64,000 bases of DNA, taken from NCBI GenBank assembly GCA_910588775.1, contig CAJURH010000002.1:1-64000 (forward strand), written 5' to 3'. Shown one piece after another: positions 24,912-33,396 of the stretch; positions within the stretch are counted from its first letter, which is position 1; each line of letters starts with the position of its first letter. This stretch comes from an uncultured Lachnospiraceae bacterium. Its GTDB lineage: Bacteria; Bacillota; Clostridia; Lachnospirales; Lachnospiraceae. Below the pieces are notes generated by a model. The model saw only the letters and a program-made list of their open reading frames with translations, ran no database searches and was not told the origin of the DNA. The position numbers were made by a program, and so were the translations under genes.

Positions 24912-25598
24912 TTATTTGGCCGCCGGGTATTCGTTGCACAGCAGGCGGTAGCAAGGCTCGTCTTCCTCCACGGCCGGGAAACGGCCGATTTCCTTGTTGG
25001 AGAAATAATTATCGTTGTCGTCGTCGTTGCACATGGACACTTCACCTAGCAGGACGGGGCCTCCGGTGGCCGGAACAATGAAATCGTGGTACATATAAGG
25101 GGTGATGGTGATGCTCTGCCCAGGTTTCAGGCGAACTTTCGTCCCGGCGGGAACGGTCTCGGTTTTTCCGTCGCAATGGATGGTCACGTCCGTATCCAGC
25201 ATTTTCTCGTCGGGCGTTCCGTTGTATACAGTGATGTATACGTCATTTCCGCCCCGGTTGATGATGTCTTCCATTTTGCTCACGTGAAAATGCATGGCCG
25301 CCGTCTGTCCCTCATAGAGCATGAGCAGCTTTTCCGCATAGGGCTTCTTGTATTTCTCCGGCATTTTCTGGTTTCCGTTGCGGATGGTAAACAGGGAGAA
25401 TCCGATTTCGTCAAATTTACCCAGGCCAAAATCCGTAATGTCCCAGCCCAGTTTATTGTCGCGGATTTCATCGTATTCGTGGCCCACGTTCTGCCACTCT
25501 TCTGGCGTCCATGCGGCGAACGGCGGCATTTCAAAGCCATGTTTTTTGATTAACTGTTCCATATCTTTGATCACTTGATTGATTCTTGAACGTTTCAT
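24912..25598 (-). CDS. D-lyxose isomerase-like cupin (YdaE family)
   Basis: A 228-residue cupin that in characterised homologues interconverts D-lyxose and D-xylulose (or mannose and fructose) using a divalent metal. Metal ligands are visible in AAMHFHVSKMEDIINRGG (His, His, Glu) and PYMYHDFIVP (His). Family landmarks WTPEEWQNV and DFGLGKFDEIGFSLFT are present. ATG 25598 is chosen since AAGGAGGG lies 8 bases upstream. It stands alone, convergent with the DUF5131-like gene, with no sugar transporter next to it. Confidence 0.82.
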   Translation of the reverse strand: MKRSRINQVIKDMEQLIKKHGFEMPPFAAWTPEEWQNVGHEYDEIRDNKLGWDITDFGLGKFDEIGFSLFTIRNGNQKMPEKYKKPYAEKLLMLYEGQTAAMHFHVSKMEDIINRGGNDVYITVYNGTPDEKMLDTDVTIHCDGKTETVPAGTKVRLKPGQSITITPYMYHDFIVPATGGPVLLGEVSMCNDDDNDNYFSNKEIGRFPAVEEDEPCYRLLCNEYPAAK

Positions 25599-25765
25599 TT
25601 GGGCAGCCCTCCTTATGGCAAACAGGCGCGTTCGGAGAATCCGAAGGCGCGTTGAATAATGTGGATGCTGTAAGTATATCATAGGAGCGTCTGTGGGTAC
25701 AACTTTAATATCACAGGTTATGGGAAAATGTCGGGCGTTTTTGAGAAATGTTCTCATTTACTTGT

Positions 25766-25819
25766 TTGACATGCTTTTTTTCATGTGATAGACTATATGT
25801 CAGTTAGAGACTACTAACT
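25766..25819 (+). promoter_or_regulatory. Promoter and inverted repeat before the FMN-protein operon
   Basis: TTGACA (25766-25771), 17 bases, TAGACT (25789-25794). Immediately downstream AGTTAG (25802-25807) and CTAACT (25814-25819) form a 6-6-6 inverted repeat over the probable transcription start. TTAG/CTAA half-sites are typical of DtxR/MntR-type metalloregulators; the assignment is an inference. Confidence 0.55.
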
Positions 25820-25906
25820 TATTTTTCATAAATATCTGACAGAGGAGCAACTTTTATGAGACATTTCGCGATATGCGGTTATAGCGATAACGGGGGATAG
25901 CGGGCG

Positions 25907-27967
25907 ATGAAGAATATAAGAAAGGCTATTCCCATATTGGCGCCGGTTTTGGCGGCAGGCGCGGTGGCGTGGGGTGCGGCGTCTTCTCTGAACGGCTACA
26001 CGACTCCGGTCTACGGCGCAGATGAATTTCAGATTGCCGGAAAGGACGCCCGGGAGCAGGAAAACGGGCAGGAGAGGAATCGGTCTCCGGCCGAAGAGAG
26101 TTTACCCAAGGGGGAAAACGACGCGTCAGAAAGCGGCGAGGAAGAGAAAGCGGCTACAAAGGGAAATTTTGATCTGGCGGACGGCAGTTACGAGGGATCC
26201 GGAAACGGGTTTCACGGGCCGGTGAAGGTATCGGTGAAAATCCTGGGCAAAAGCATCTCAGCCGTGGATGTGCTCAGCCATTCAGACGACGAGGCGTTCT
26301 TTAACCGGGCAAAGGAAGGGGTGATCGGAAATATTTTGTCCGGGCAAAGCCTGGAAGTGGACGTTGTATCCGGGGCCACCTACAGTTCGAAAGGGATTAT
26401 CAGTGCGGTGAAAAATGCGCTGTTCAAAAGAGCGGACGCAGACGATCAGGGGGCGGAAAGCGCCAAATCTTCAGCCGCCGATCCGGTCACCATAGGGCAG
26501 GGAAATTTCAATGTGGCGGACGGCGCATATGAGGGCAGCGGACAGGGTTACCGGGGCGAGGTAAAGGTTCGGGTGGATGTGCAGAGCAAGACCATTACGG
26601 CAGTGGATGTGTTATCTCACTCGGACGACGAATCCTTCTTCAACCGGGCGAGGGAAGGGGTAACGGCCAGCATTTTGTCTGGTCAGAGCCTGGAAGTGGA
26701 TGCTGTGTCCGGGGCCACCTACAGTTCCAGAGGGATTATCAGCGCGGTGAAAAACGCTCTCTCAGGTCAGGAAGATGGCGGTGAAAATGACGTTCTTACG
26801 CCTTCGCCCACACCTAAAACCATAAAAAAGGTAAAAGAGTCCGGCGCATACGAAGACGGCGCATATACAGGCACGGGCGCCGGATTTGGTGGAGATATAA
26901 CTGTGCGGGTGAAGATTTCCGGCGGGAAAATTAAGAGCATTAAGATTTTAAAGAGCCAGGACGGGGACGATTATATTCAAAAGGCATCGGTGGTGGTGCA
27001 GAGCATTTTGAAGCAACAGGGAACCAATGTGGACGCGGTATCCGGGGCCACTTACAGTTCGGTGGGAATCATTGAAGCCGTGCGCAACGCCCTTCAGAAA
27101 GCAACGGCCTCCACAAAGAAGAAAAAGCCTTCGGCCACAGCCGCCCCGGGGAAAAAGCCCCAGGCCACTGCGCAGCCGACAAAAAAGCCATCTAATCCTT
27201 CCGGGCTATCCGGGAAATTCCCCTACCCGGATGGAACCTATAAAGGCGTGGGGGAAGGGTTTGGCGGCGACATCGGTGTTATAGTGGCCATCCGGGACAA
27301 AGCCATAAAGGAAATCCAGATCACCAGCCATGAAGATGAAGACGATGCTTTTTTCAACCGGGCAAAAGCGGTGATTGATCAGGTTTTGCAAAAACAGGAT
27401 ATCCATGTGGACGCCGTGTCGGGAGCCACTTACAGTTCCAGAGGCATTCTGGAAGGAATCGCCAATGCCATAGAGGCGGCCAAACAGGCGGCGGAGGCTT
27501 TGTCAAAGCCCCAGAAGACGCCCATTCCAACGGAAACGCCAAAGCCTACAGAGGCGCCCGTCCTTACAGAAACGCCAAAACCAACAGAAAGTCCCCTCCC
27601 CACAGAGACGCCCGTTCCAGGAGGAGAGCCTTCCGGCGGCGTCTATGCGGACGGCGAGTATACGGCGACAGCGCTGTGCGCGCCAGACGAGTACGAGGAC
27701 TTTGAGGCATATAATCTGACGCTGACCCTTGCGGTAAAAGACGATAGAATCACCGAAATCCGGAATATATTCGGGGACGGGGATTCGGAAAATGACGCAT
27801 ATATCCGCCGGGCGGCAAATGGAAGCTCCAAGTATCCCGGCGTGGTCAGCCAGATTCTGGAAAAGAACAGCGTAGAAGGCGTGGACGCTGTGTCCCATGC
27901 CACCTGTTCATCCAGGTCCATTCAGGAAGCGTGCAGGCAGGCGTTGGAAAATGCGAAAAGACAGTAG
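25907..27967 (+). CDS. Secreted protein with five FMN-binding domains
   Basis: A 686-residue exported protein with an N-terminal hydrophobic segment (about residues 7-30) and five FMN_bind-type domains separated by low-complexity linkers. Each domain has a YxGxGxGxxG start and ends in the flavinylation motif: VSGATYSS near residues 154, 268, 378 and 504, and a variant VSHATCSS near 662. In this family ApbE attaches FMN through a phosphodiester to the motif Thr, giving extracellular redox carriers. Domains 1 and 2 are almost identical. The linkers are Lys/Pro rich or TETPKPTE-type Pro/Thr repeats, suited to spanning the wall. No lipobox or sortase signal is present. The operon continues with a one-domain FMN protein and a NapH-like protein. 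Confidence 0.88.
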   Translation: MKNIRKAIPILAPVLAAGAVAWGAASSLNGYTTPVYGADEFQIAGKDAREQENGQERNRSPAEESLPKGENDASESGEEEKAATKGNFDLADGSYEGSGNGFHGPVKVSVKILGKSISAVDVLSHSDDEAFFNRAKEGVIGNILSGQSLEVDVVSGATYSSKGIISAVKNALFKRADADDQGAESAKSSAADPVTIGQGNFNVADGAYEGSGQGYRGEVKVRVDVQSKTITAVDVLSHSDDESFFNRAREGVTASILSGQSLEVDAVSGATYSSRGIISAVKNALSGQEDGGENDVLTPSPTPKTIKKVKESGAYEDGAYTGTGAGFGGDITVRVKISGGKIKSIKILKSQDGDDYIQKASVVVQSILKQQGTNVDAVSGATYSSVGIIEAVRNALQKATASTKKKKPSATAAPGKKPQATAQPTKKPSNPSGLSGKFPYPDGTYKGVGEGFGGDIGVIVAIRDKAIKEIQITSHEDEDDAFFNRAKAVIDQVLQKQDIHVDAVSGATYSSRGILEGIANAIEAAKQAAEALSKPQKTPIPTETPKPTEAPVLTETPKPTESPLPTETPVPGGEPSGGVYADGEYTATALCAPDEYEDFEAYNLTLTLAVKDDRITEIRNIFGDGDSENDAYIRRAANGSSKYPGVVSQILEKNSVEGVDAVSHATCSSRSIQEACRQALENAKRQ

Positions 27968-27982
27968 AGGGCGGGAAGACAG

Positions 27983-28453
27983 ATGAATGGATTTTGGGTG
28001 CGGACGGCAAGTCTGCTGGCGGTTCTGGGAATTTTGTTTCGATACAACGCCGTTTTGGAAAACAGAGGAAGAGAAGAAGAGTTCATCCGGCTTTGCGCAC
28101 AGGTGGAGGCGATGGAAACTTATATCCAAAACAGCCAGGAAGCCGAGAGCCAAAAGGAAGACGAGCAGGAAGACGGTCTCTATGCCGACGGGGAATGGGA
28201 AGGTCAGGCGCAGGGATTTGGCGGTGAGATTTCACTGCGGGTAAAGGTGGAAAAGGGCGAGATTACGGATATTTCCATTGTATCGGCCGAGAAGGAAGAC
28301 GAGGCGTACTTATCCATGGCGGAGACGATGATTCCGGCTATGATGAAGGCGCAGTCCGCAGATGTGGATACTGTGACCGGGGCCACATTCAGCTCAACAG
28401 GAATCCGGGACGCCGTGGCGCAGGCGCTCAAAAAGGCGGTAAAAGACTCATGA
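27983..28453 (+). CDS. Membrane-anchored protein with one FMN-binding domain
   Basis: A 156-residue protein with one N-terminal membrane segment (about 5-20), a charged Glu-rich spacer, and one FMN_bind domain (GEWEGQAQGFGGEISLRVKV) ending in VTGATFSSTG, whose Thr should carry FMN. It starts 15 bases after the five-domain protein and overlaps the following NapH-like gene by 4 bases. It is well placed to pass electrons from the membrane Fe-S protein to the larger surface flavoprotein. Confidence 0.85.
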   Translation: MNGFWVRTASLLAVLGILFRYNAVLENRGREEEFIRLCAQVEAMETYIQNSQEAESQKEDEQEDGLYADGEWEGQAQGFGGEISLRVKVEKGEITDISIVSAEKEDEAYLSMAETMIPAMMKAQSADVDTVTGATFSSTGIRDAVAQALKKAVKDS

Positions 28454-29292
28454 AAAAAGACAAGAAGAAAATGCGTCAATGGCTTCGGACGCTCCTTCAG
28501 TTGTTGTTTTTTATTTTTTTTTCTTCGGCGTTTACGGCGGCCTTTGGCGGCGTGAAATACATAGCCGCCCAGTTGGGCGCCGGGGAGAGAGTTGACTGGA
28601 CGGCGTTTGTGGCGGCCCTTGCGGGCCTATGCGGGTTTACAATTATATTTGGGCGGTTCTTCTGCGGATTTGCCTGCGCGTTCGGAAGCCTGGGCGACGC
28701 TTTGTATAGGATTTGTCAATGGATATGTAAAAAGTGCAAGAAGAAGCCGCTCAGGCTGAGTGAGAAGATATGTCGCGCACTTTCGGCGGTGAAATATTTT
28801 GTTTTGGCAGCGATTGCGGTCATGTGTTTTGTGGGAGTTTATCCCCAGATGCGGGGAACAAGCCCCTGGGATGTGTTTTCCATGCTCCATGGGGGGAACT
28901 TCCGGCTGGAGGGGTATCTCCCCGGAGTTTTGCTGCTGGCGCTGATACTTGTGGGGATGTGCGTGCAGGAGAGGTTTTTCTGCCGTTTCTTATGTCCCAT
29001 GGGAGCGGTCTTCTCCCTGCTTCCGGCGCTGCCGTTTTTTGCGGTGCGCCGGAGTCGGGAGGGGTGTCGGAAAGGATGCGCGGCGTGCGCCCGCAAATGC
29101 CCTTCGCATCTGGAGATTCCATGGGACGGCTCTTATGAGCCGATGGGGGATTGTTTTCAGTGTCAGAAGTGTATGGACGCATGCCCCAGGGAAAATATTC
29201 ACTGCGGTTTTAAGGAGCTTCGTGGGAATGAAATCATATGGACACTGCTGCGTGCAGGGGCGCTGTGTATGGTTTTGTTGTGGATGAGTTAG
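28450..29292 (+). CDS. NapH/RnfB-like membrane polyferredoxin
   Basis: A 280-residue membrane protein with about five or six transmembrane segments. Two membrane CX3C motifs (FFCGFACAFG and FFCRFLCPMG) match the NapH/NosR/YccM family, and two C-terminal clusters CX3CX2CX3CP (CRKGCAACARKCP) and CX2CX2CX3CP (CFQCQKCMDACP) should bind 4Fe-4S centres. Such proteins move electrons from quinol or a soluble donor across the membrane. The gene overlaps the one-domain FMN protein by 4 bases, so co-translation is likely. Confidence 0.88.
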   Translation: MKKDKKKMRQWLRTLLQLLFFIFFSSAFTAAFGGVKYIAAQLGAGERVDWTAFVAALAGLCGFTIIFGRFFCGFACAFGSLGDALYRICQWICKKCKKKPLRLSEKICRALSAVKYFVLAAIAVMCFVGVYPQMRGTSPWDVFSMLHGGNFRLEGYLPGVLLLALILVGMCVQERFFCRFLCPMGAVFSLLPALPFFAVRRSREGCRKGCAACARKCPSHLEIPWDGSYEPMGDCFQCQKCMDACPRENIHCGFKELRGNEIIWTLLRAGALCMVLLWMS

Positions 29293-29401
29293 TTTCGGCT
29301 AATACAAAAGTGGTTAAGGGCCGTTCATTTCGGCTTTAAATAAAAAAGGGTTTTGCAATTACCGAAAAAAGATTTTAGATCAAATAGGAGGAATTAAGAG
29401 G

Positions 29402-31714
29402 ATGAAGAGAAAGGATTTGAAGGCGCGGATTTTCGCGGAAGCGCTGGCGATTTCTCTGGCGGCTGGGCTTTGCTTGCCGGCGGCGACGGTTTTTGCCGCA
29501 GAGGGGAATGAGATGGTTATTGTGGAAGAGGCGGCGGATGTTTCAGCCAACGCCTCTGTCCGTGCAAAAGAGTCGTATGTATTGATGAATATTCCCTATG
29601 CCGATTTTTATAAGGCGGAGGTTCACAATGACATGGCGGTGGACGCATTTACTTCGGCGACGCTGAACAAATCCAGAACGAATACCGCGGCCATGGCGCA
29701 GGGGTCCTATCATGTGGATCCCCAGGGAAGCGACATCACCGGAATTATTTATCCGGTAAAAATAGGCGAAGGGGTCAGCCTGGAATCCTATAAGAAAGTG
29801 GCGGACACGGATTCGGTGGAAATTACAGTGACCAACCGGGGAAGCACGACGACGACCGTCTATTACGGAGCGGACGCTTTGTTTGAGAATCCCAGCTATT
29901 CTTACTACAAACTGGATGAGGCGCCCCAATATTACAAAGAGCTGTCTATCGGGGCGGACGGGAAGCCGGAATTTGGAAAGAGCACAGGCGCGCGCACAAC
30001 GGTGGAAGGCGTACAGGCCGAACTTATGACCCAGACGGGTTATGGCGATTACCAGATGAATCTGGATGGTCTGAATTTAGAAGGCGTCAAAGTGCACGGC
30101 GTTGTTTTGGAAACAAAAGAGGGTCATGGGTACGGCCTGCGTCATGTGGAAAATATTTGGAGACAGACCCAACTGGCCTGGAGCGCCGGATTTACAGAAA
30201 AGGTGCACAATTGCCCCACATCTTCAGCGCATTATGTTCAGATGATGGGGGAAACGATTGAGAAAGCGATTTATTATACCAGTGGAGGAATTCTGGAGAT
30301 TCCACTGAATGAATATGTGCCAGTGAAATTCCCTCATACGCTGGAAGTGAAGAATGCTCCGGCGTTGTCGGGAAGCGCGGATCTTACCATGGCCGGGTTG
30401 CCGGAAGACTTTCAGCCCCGGTACAGTGTGGAAGGGCTTAGCGTGCAGGTTTCCGGGGGCATGCTGAGATTTACAGAGGCGGCAAAGGGAAAATATACGT
30501 TAACGGTGGAAGACGCCACAGGGCGTTACGCTCCGCTTAGCGCAGAATTTGAGTTATATACAGAAGACATGCCGGCAGCTTACGACGGGGCGAAACGGGC
30601 GATCACAGCGGCAAATGGATTTAGCCAGGAAGACTTTGCCGAATATCTGAAGAACATCACGGCAGTTGCGGTGGATGGGGAAAGATATGCGGCCACAGGA
30701 AGGGGAAGCGTGGAAATCGTCGGAGCGGACGGCGTTTTGAAAGCGGACGCGGAACCTCTGGCAGGTAAAGAGCGCTGCGACATATGCGTCTATGCCACCG
30801 GATACCAGCCGCTGGAATTCACTTATCCGCAGACGGACACATCAGCGCTGCAGGCGGCCATTGTGGCGGCGGAAAAGATAAAGAAAGACGATTACACGGC
30901 AGCCAGCTACGCGAAAGTGGAGGCGGCGCTGAAAACGGCAAGAGAATTGTTGTCAAGACCGGGGACGCAGACGGCGGCTGACAATGTGGCCAGCCAGTTA
31001 AACGAAGCTGTAAAAGCCTTGGTGAAAAAGGAGGCGGCAAAACCGTCTACGCCAAAGCCCCAGCGGCCCCAAAAGGGAACTGTTTCTACCTATAATAAAG
31101 TAAAATACCAGGTCATCGGGTCCGGCACAGCTAAAGCGCTGCAGGCGGGAAATAAATCCCTTACGTCGGCCAAGATTCCGGCGACGGTTACTATCTCCGG
31201 CTATCGTTTCAAAGTCACCGCGGTGGCCAGCCAGGCGTTTTCCGGCTGTAAGAAATTGAAAACAGTGGAAATCGGGAGCAATGTCACAACCATTGGAGCC
31301 CGCGCGTTTTCCGGCTGCGCAGCGCTGCGTGACGCAAAGGGAATGGCGAAAGTGAAAACCATAGGCAACGGCGCATTTTCCGGCTGCAAGGCATTGAAGA
31401 AGATGAATCTGACCTCCACGTCTTTAACAAAGATTGGGGCTTCTGCCTTCCAGGGATGCACAGCTCTTAAGAGTTTTACGGCAAAATCCGCGAAATTAGC
31501 CAGTATGGGCAAAAAGGCATTTTACGGTGACCGCAAGCTGGCGAGCGTTTCCCTGAAGACGGGTAAACTGACCAAGAAAAACGTGGGAGCGCAGGCATTT
31601 AAGAATATAAACGCCTCCTGCATTTTCAAAACGCCGGCGAGAAAAACAACCGCCTACAAGTCACTGTTCAAATCCAAAGGCGCAGGCAAAAACATCAAAG
31701 TGAAAAAGCTGTAA
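29402..31714 (+). CDS. Secreted Tp47-like / leucine-rich-repeat surface protein
   Basis: A 770-residue exported protein (signal to about VFAAEG at residue 33). Residues 55-310 (YVLMNIPYADFYKAEVHND, FTSATLNKSRT, EGVKVHGVVLETKEGHGYG) resemble the treponemal lipoprotein Tp47 and related domains of unclear function. A helical FIVAR-like segment follows near 480-545 (LQAAIVAAEKIKKDDYTAAS). The C-terminal 200 residues are BspA-type LRR_5 repeats (AFSGCKKLKTVEIGSNVTTI). It begins 109 bases after the NapH-like gene, in the same direction, with TAGGAGGAATTAAG before the ATG. Its role beside flavin carriers is unknown; a substrate- or heme-binding partner is conceivable. Confidence 0.78.
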   Translation: MKRKDLKARIFAEALAISLAAGLCLPAATVFAAEGNEMVIVEEAADVSANASVRAKESYVLMNIPYADFYKAEVHNDMAVDAFTSATLNKSRTNTAAMAQGSYHVDPQGSDITGIIYPVKIGEGVSLESYKKVADTDSVEITVTNRGSTTTTVYYGADALFENPSYSYYKLDEAPQYYKELSIGADGKPEFGKSTGARTTVEGVQAELMTQTGYGDYQMNLDGLNLEGVKVHGVVLETKEGHGYGLRHVENIWRQTQLAWSAGFTEKVHNCPTSSAHYVQMMGETIEKAIYYTSGGILEIPLNEYVPVKFPHTLEVKNAPALSGSADLTMAGLPEDFQPRYSVEGLSVQVSGGMLRFTEAAKGKYTLTVEDATGRYAPLSAEFELYTEDMPAAYDGAKRAITAANGFSQEDFAEYLKNITAVAVDGERYAATGRGSVEIVGADGVLKADAEPLAGKERCDICVYATGYQPLEFTYPQTDTSALQAAIVAAEKIKKDDYTAASYAKVEAALKTARELLSRPGTQTAADNVASQLNEAVKALVKKEAAKPSTPKPQRPQKGTVSTYNKVKYQVIGSGTAKALQAGNKSLTSAKIPATVTISGYRFKVTAVASQAFSGCKKLKTVEIGSNVTTIGARAFSGCAALRDAKGMAKVKTIGNGAFSGCKALKKMNLTSTSLTKIGASAFQGCTALKSFTAKSAKLASMGKKAFYGDRKLASVSLKTGKLTKKNVGAQAFKNINASCIFKTPARKTTAYKSLFKSKGAGKNIKVKKL

Positions 31715-31736
31715 AATATTTATAAAAATTATGAAA

Positions 31737-31871
31737 AACGCCAGAGTAACAGAGCGTGTTTGAAAACCGCTTTATGTCAACTGTATGCCGCAAAGTTGGG
31801 CTTGCAGGTGGCATGAGTGGGTTTTCAAACACGCTCTAGGCGCGCGAAGGACAGGCGCATACTCTGGCGTT
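31737..31871. repeat. Nested palindrome: MITE-like element inside a terminator-like stem
   Basis: Outer 12-base arms AACGCCAGAGTA (31737-31748) and TACTCTGGCGTT (31860-31871) enclose a perfect 18-base inverted repeat AGAGCGTGTTTGAAAACC (31751-31768) / its complement (31820-31837). The interior folds again (ATGCC/GGCAT, GCAA/TTGC). It lies between convergent genes. No clear target duplication is visible. Confidence 0.75.
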
Positions 31872-31874
31872 CGA

Positions 31875-33380
31875 TTATTCCGGTTTTGTCCCGGTTTCCT
31901 TTTTTAGCTCTTTCATAAGACTTACGCCAATCAGAATTAAAATAAACAAATACGGGAAAGCAATCACGATGGAAACAGTCTGGATTACAGAGATGCCACC
32001 GGATAATATCAACGCAAAAGCCACAACGGCCATTAAAACGCCCCAGAAAATTTTCTTATTATTGGGTGGGTCCAATTTTCCCCCGGATGTGAGCATGGCC
32101 AGCACGAAAGTTGCGGAGTTTGCCGAAGTTACGAAAAAGGTTACCAGCAAAGTCATGGCGATGAGTGACAGGACGATGCCGAAGTTGTACTGGTCGAATA
32201 CATGGAACAGCGCGGTCTGTGGCGAGGCCGTTATTTGGGCCAGTTCTTCAGAGGAGAATCGGTCTGCGGCGTGCAGGGAAATGCCTCCGAACACAGAGAA
32301 CCATACCGTGGACACTGCGGTGGGCACAATCATCACGCCTAGAACGAATTCCCGAATGGTGCGGCCTCGGGAGATGCGGGCGATAAACACGCCCACGAAG
32401 GGCGCCCAGGAGAGCCACCATGCCCAGTAAAACACTCTCCAGTCCTGAATCCAGGCGCTGTCCCCCTGGGAAGACATCCGCAGGCTGTCCGGAATCAGAT
32501 AGGTGAGGTAATCCAACAGGCCCTGGGCCTGTATGCCCAGGATCTTCAGGCTGGGTCCGATGAGAAACGCCGCAATCATAAGCAATACGAACAATGCCAT
32601 GTTCACGTCGGAGAGGCGTTTGATGCCCTTTCCCACGCCGCTGACGGCGGTTTTCAGATAAAGGACGCTAATCAAAACGATTATGATAGACCAGGTGAGT
32701 ATGCCGTTCGGGATAGAGAACACATGCTCCAAACCACTGCTGATCTGCAGGCATCCCATGCCGAAAGAGGTGGCCACGCCGGTTACGGTAAGCACAGTGG
32801 TGAATATATCCACGGATTTGCCCGGGATTCCTTTCGCTCTCTTCTCTCCGAATAATGGTTTCAGCAGATTGCTGGCCAACGTGGAGGTTTTCTTGCGAAA
32901 TTGGAAATACGCCAGGCCCAGACCCATGACTGCGTAACAGGCCCAGGGGTGCAGACCCCAGTGCATGAAGCAGGAACGGATGGCGAACCGGGCCGCCTCT
33001 TCGGTCTGCGGTTCAATGCCTTTCATGGGGGCGGCATAGTGGGACAGGGGCTCGGCCACGCCCCAGAAGACCAGGCCGATGCCCATGCCGGCGCCAAAGA
33101 GCATGGCGAACCAGGAAAGATTACTGTATTCCGGCTTTTCTCCGTCTGAACCTAAACGTATTTTGCCAAATCGGCTAAAAGCTAGCGCCAGTGAAAAGAC
33201 GACGAACAGGAGCATAACGCTAAGGTACAGCCAGGAAAATTTTTGCTTTAACAACCGCATTAGTTCATTGGCCATCCAGGTGAAGGACTGACTGCCCACA
33301 ATTCCCCAGAGGGCGATGATGACTGCGATTGCGGCTGAAAATATGAAAACTGTATTTGTGCTTTTTTTCTTATCTTTCAC
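31875..33380 (-). CDS. BCCT-family betaine/carnitine/choline transporter
   Basis: A 501-residue carrier with about twelve membrane helices. The GAGMGIGLVFWGVAEPL motif of the first repeat and the Trp-rich FYWAWWLSWAPFVGVFIARISRGRTIRE of the eighth helix region (read in parts) are diagnostic of the BCCT family, which takes up quaternary amines. The start is GTG, with AAAGGCGGTGAAAGA before it. It follows the MFS gene by 16 bases on the same strand and diverges as an operon from the MttB-family methyltransferase, which would use the imported compound. Confidence 0.9.
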   Translation of the reverse strand: MKDKKKSTNTVFIFSAAIAVIIALWGIVGSQSFTWMANELMRLLKQKFSWLYLSVMLLFVVFSLALAFSRFGKIRLGSDGEKPEYSNLSWFAMLFGAGMGIGLVFWGVAEPLSHYAAPMKGIEPQTEEAARFAIRSCFMHWGLHPWACYAVMGLGLAYFQFRKKTSTLASNLLKPLFGEKRAKGIPGKSVDIFTTVLTVTGVATSFGMGCLQISSGLEHVFSIPNGILTWSIIIVLISVLYLKTAVSGVGKGIKRLSDVNMALFVLLMIAAFLIGPSLKILGIQAQGLLDYLTYLIPDSLRMSSQGDSAWIQDWRVFYWAWWLSWAPFVGVFIARISRGRTIREFVLGVMIVPTAVSTVWFSVFGGISLHAADRFSSEELAQITASPQTALFHVFDQYNFGIVLSLIAMTLLVTFFVTSANSATFVLAMLTSGGKLDPPNNKKIFWGVLMAVVAFALILSGGISVIQTVSIVIAFPYLFILILIGVSLMKELKKETGTKPE

Positions 33381-33396
33381 TCTTTCACCGCCTTTT

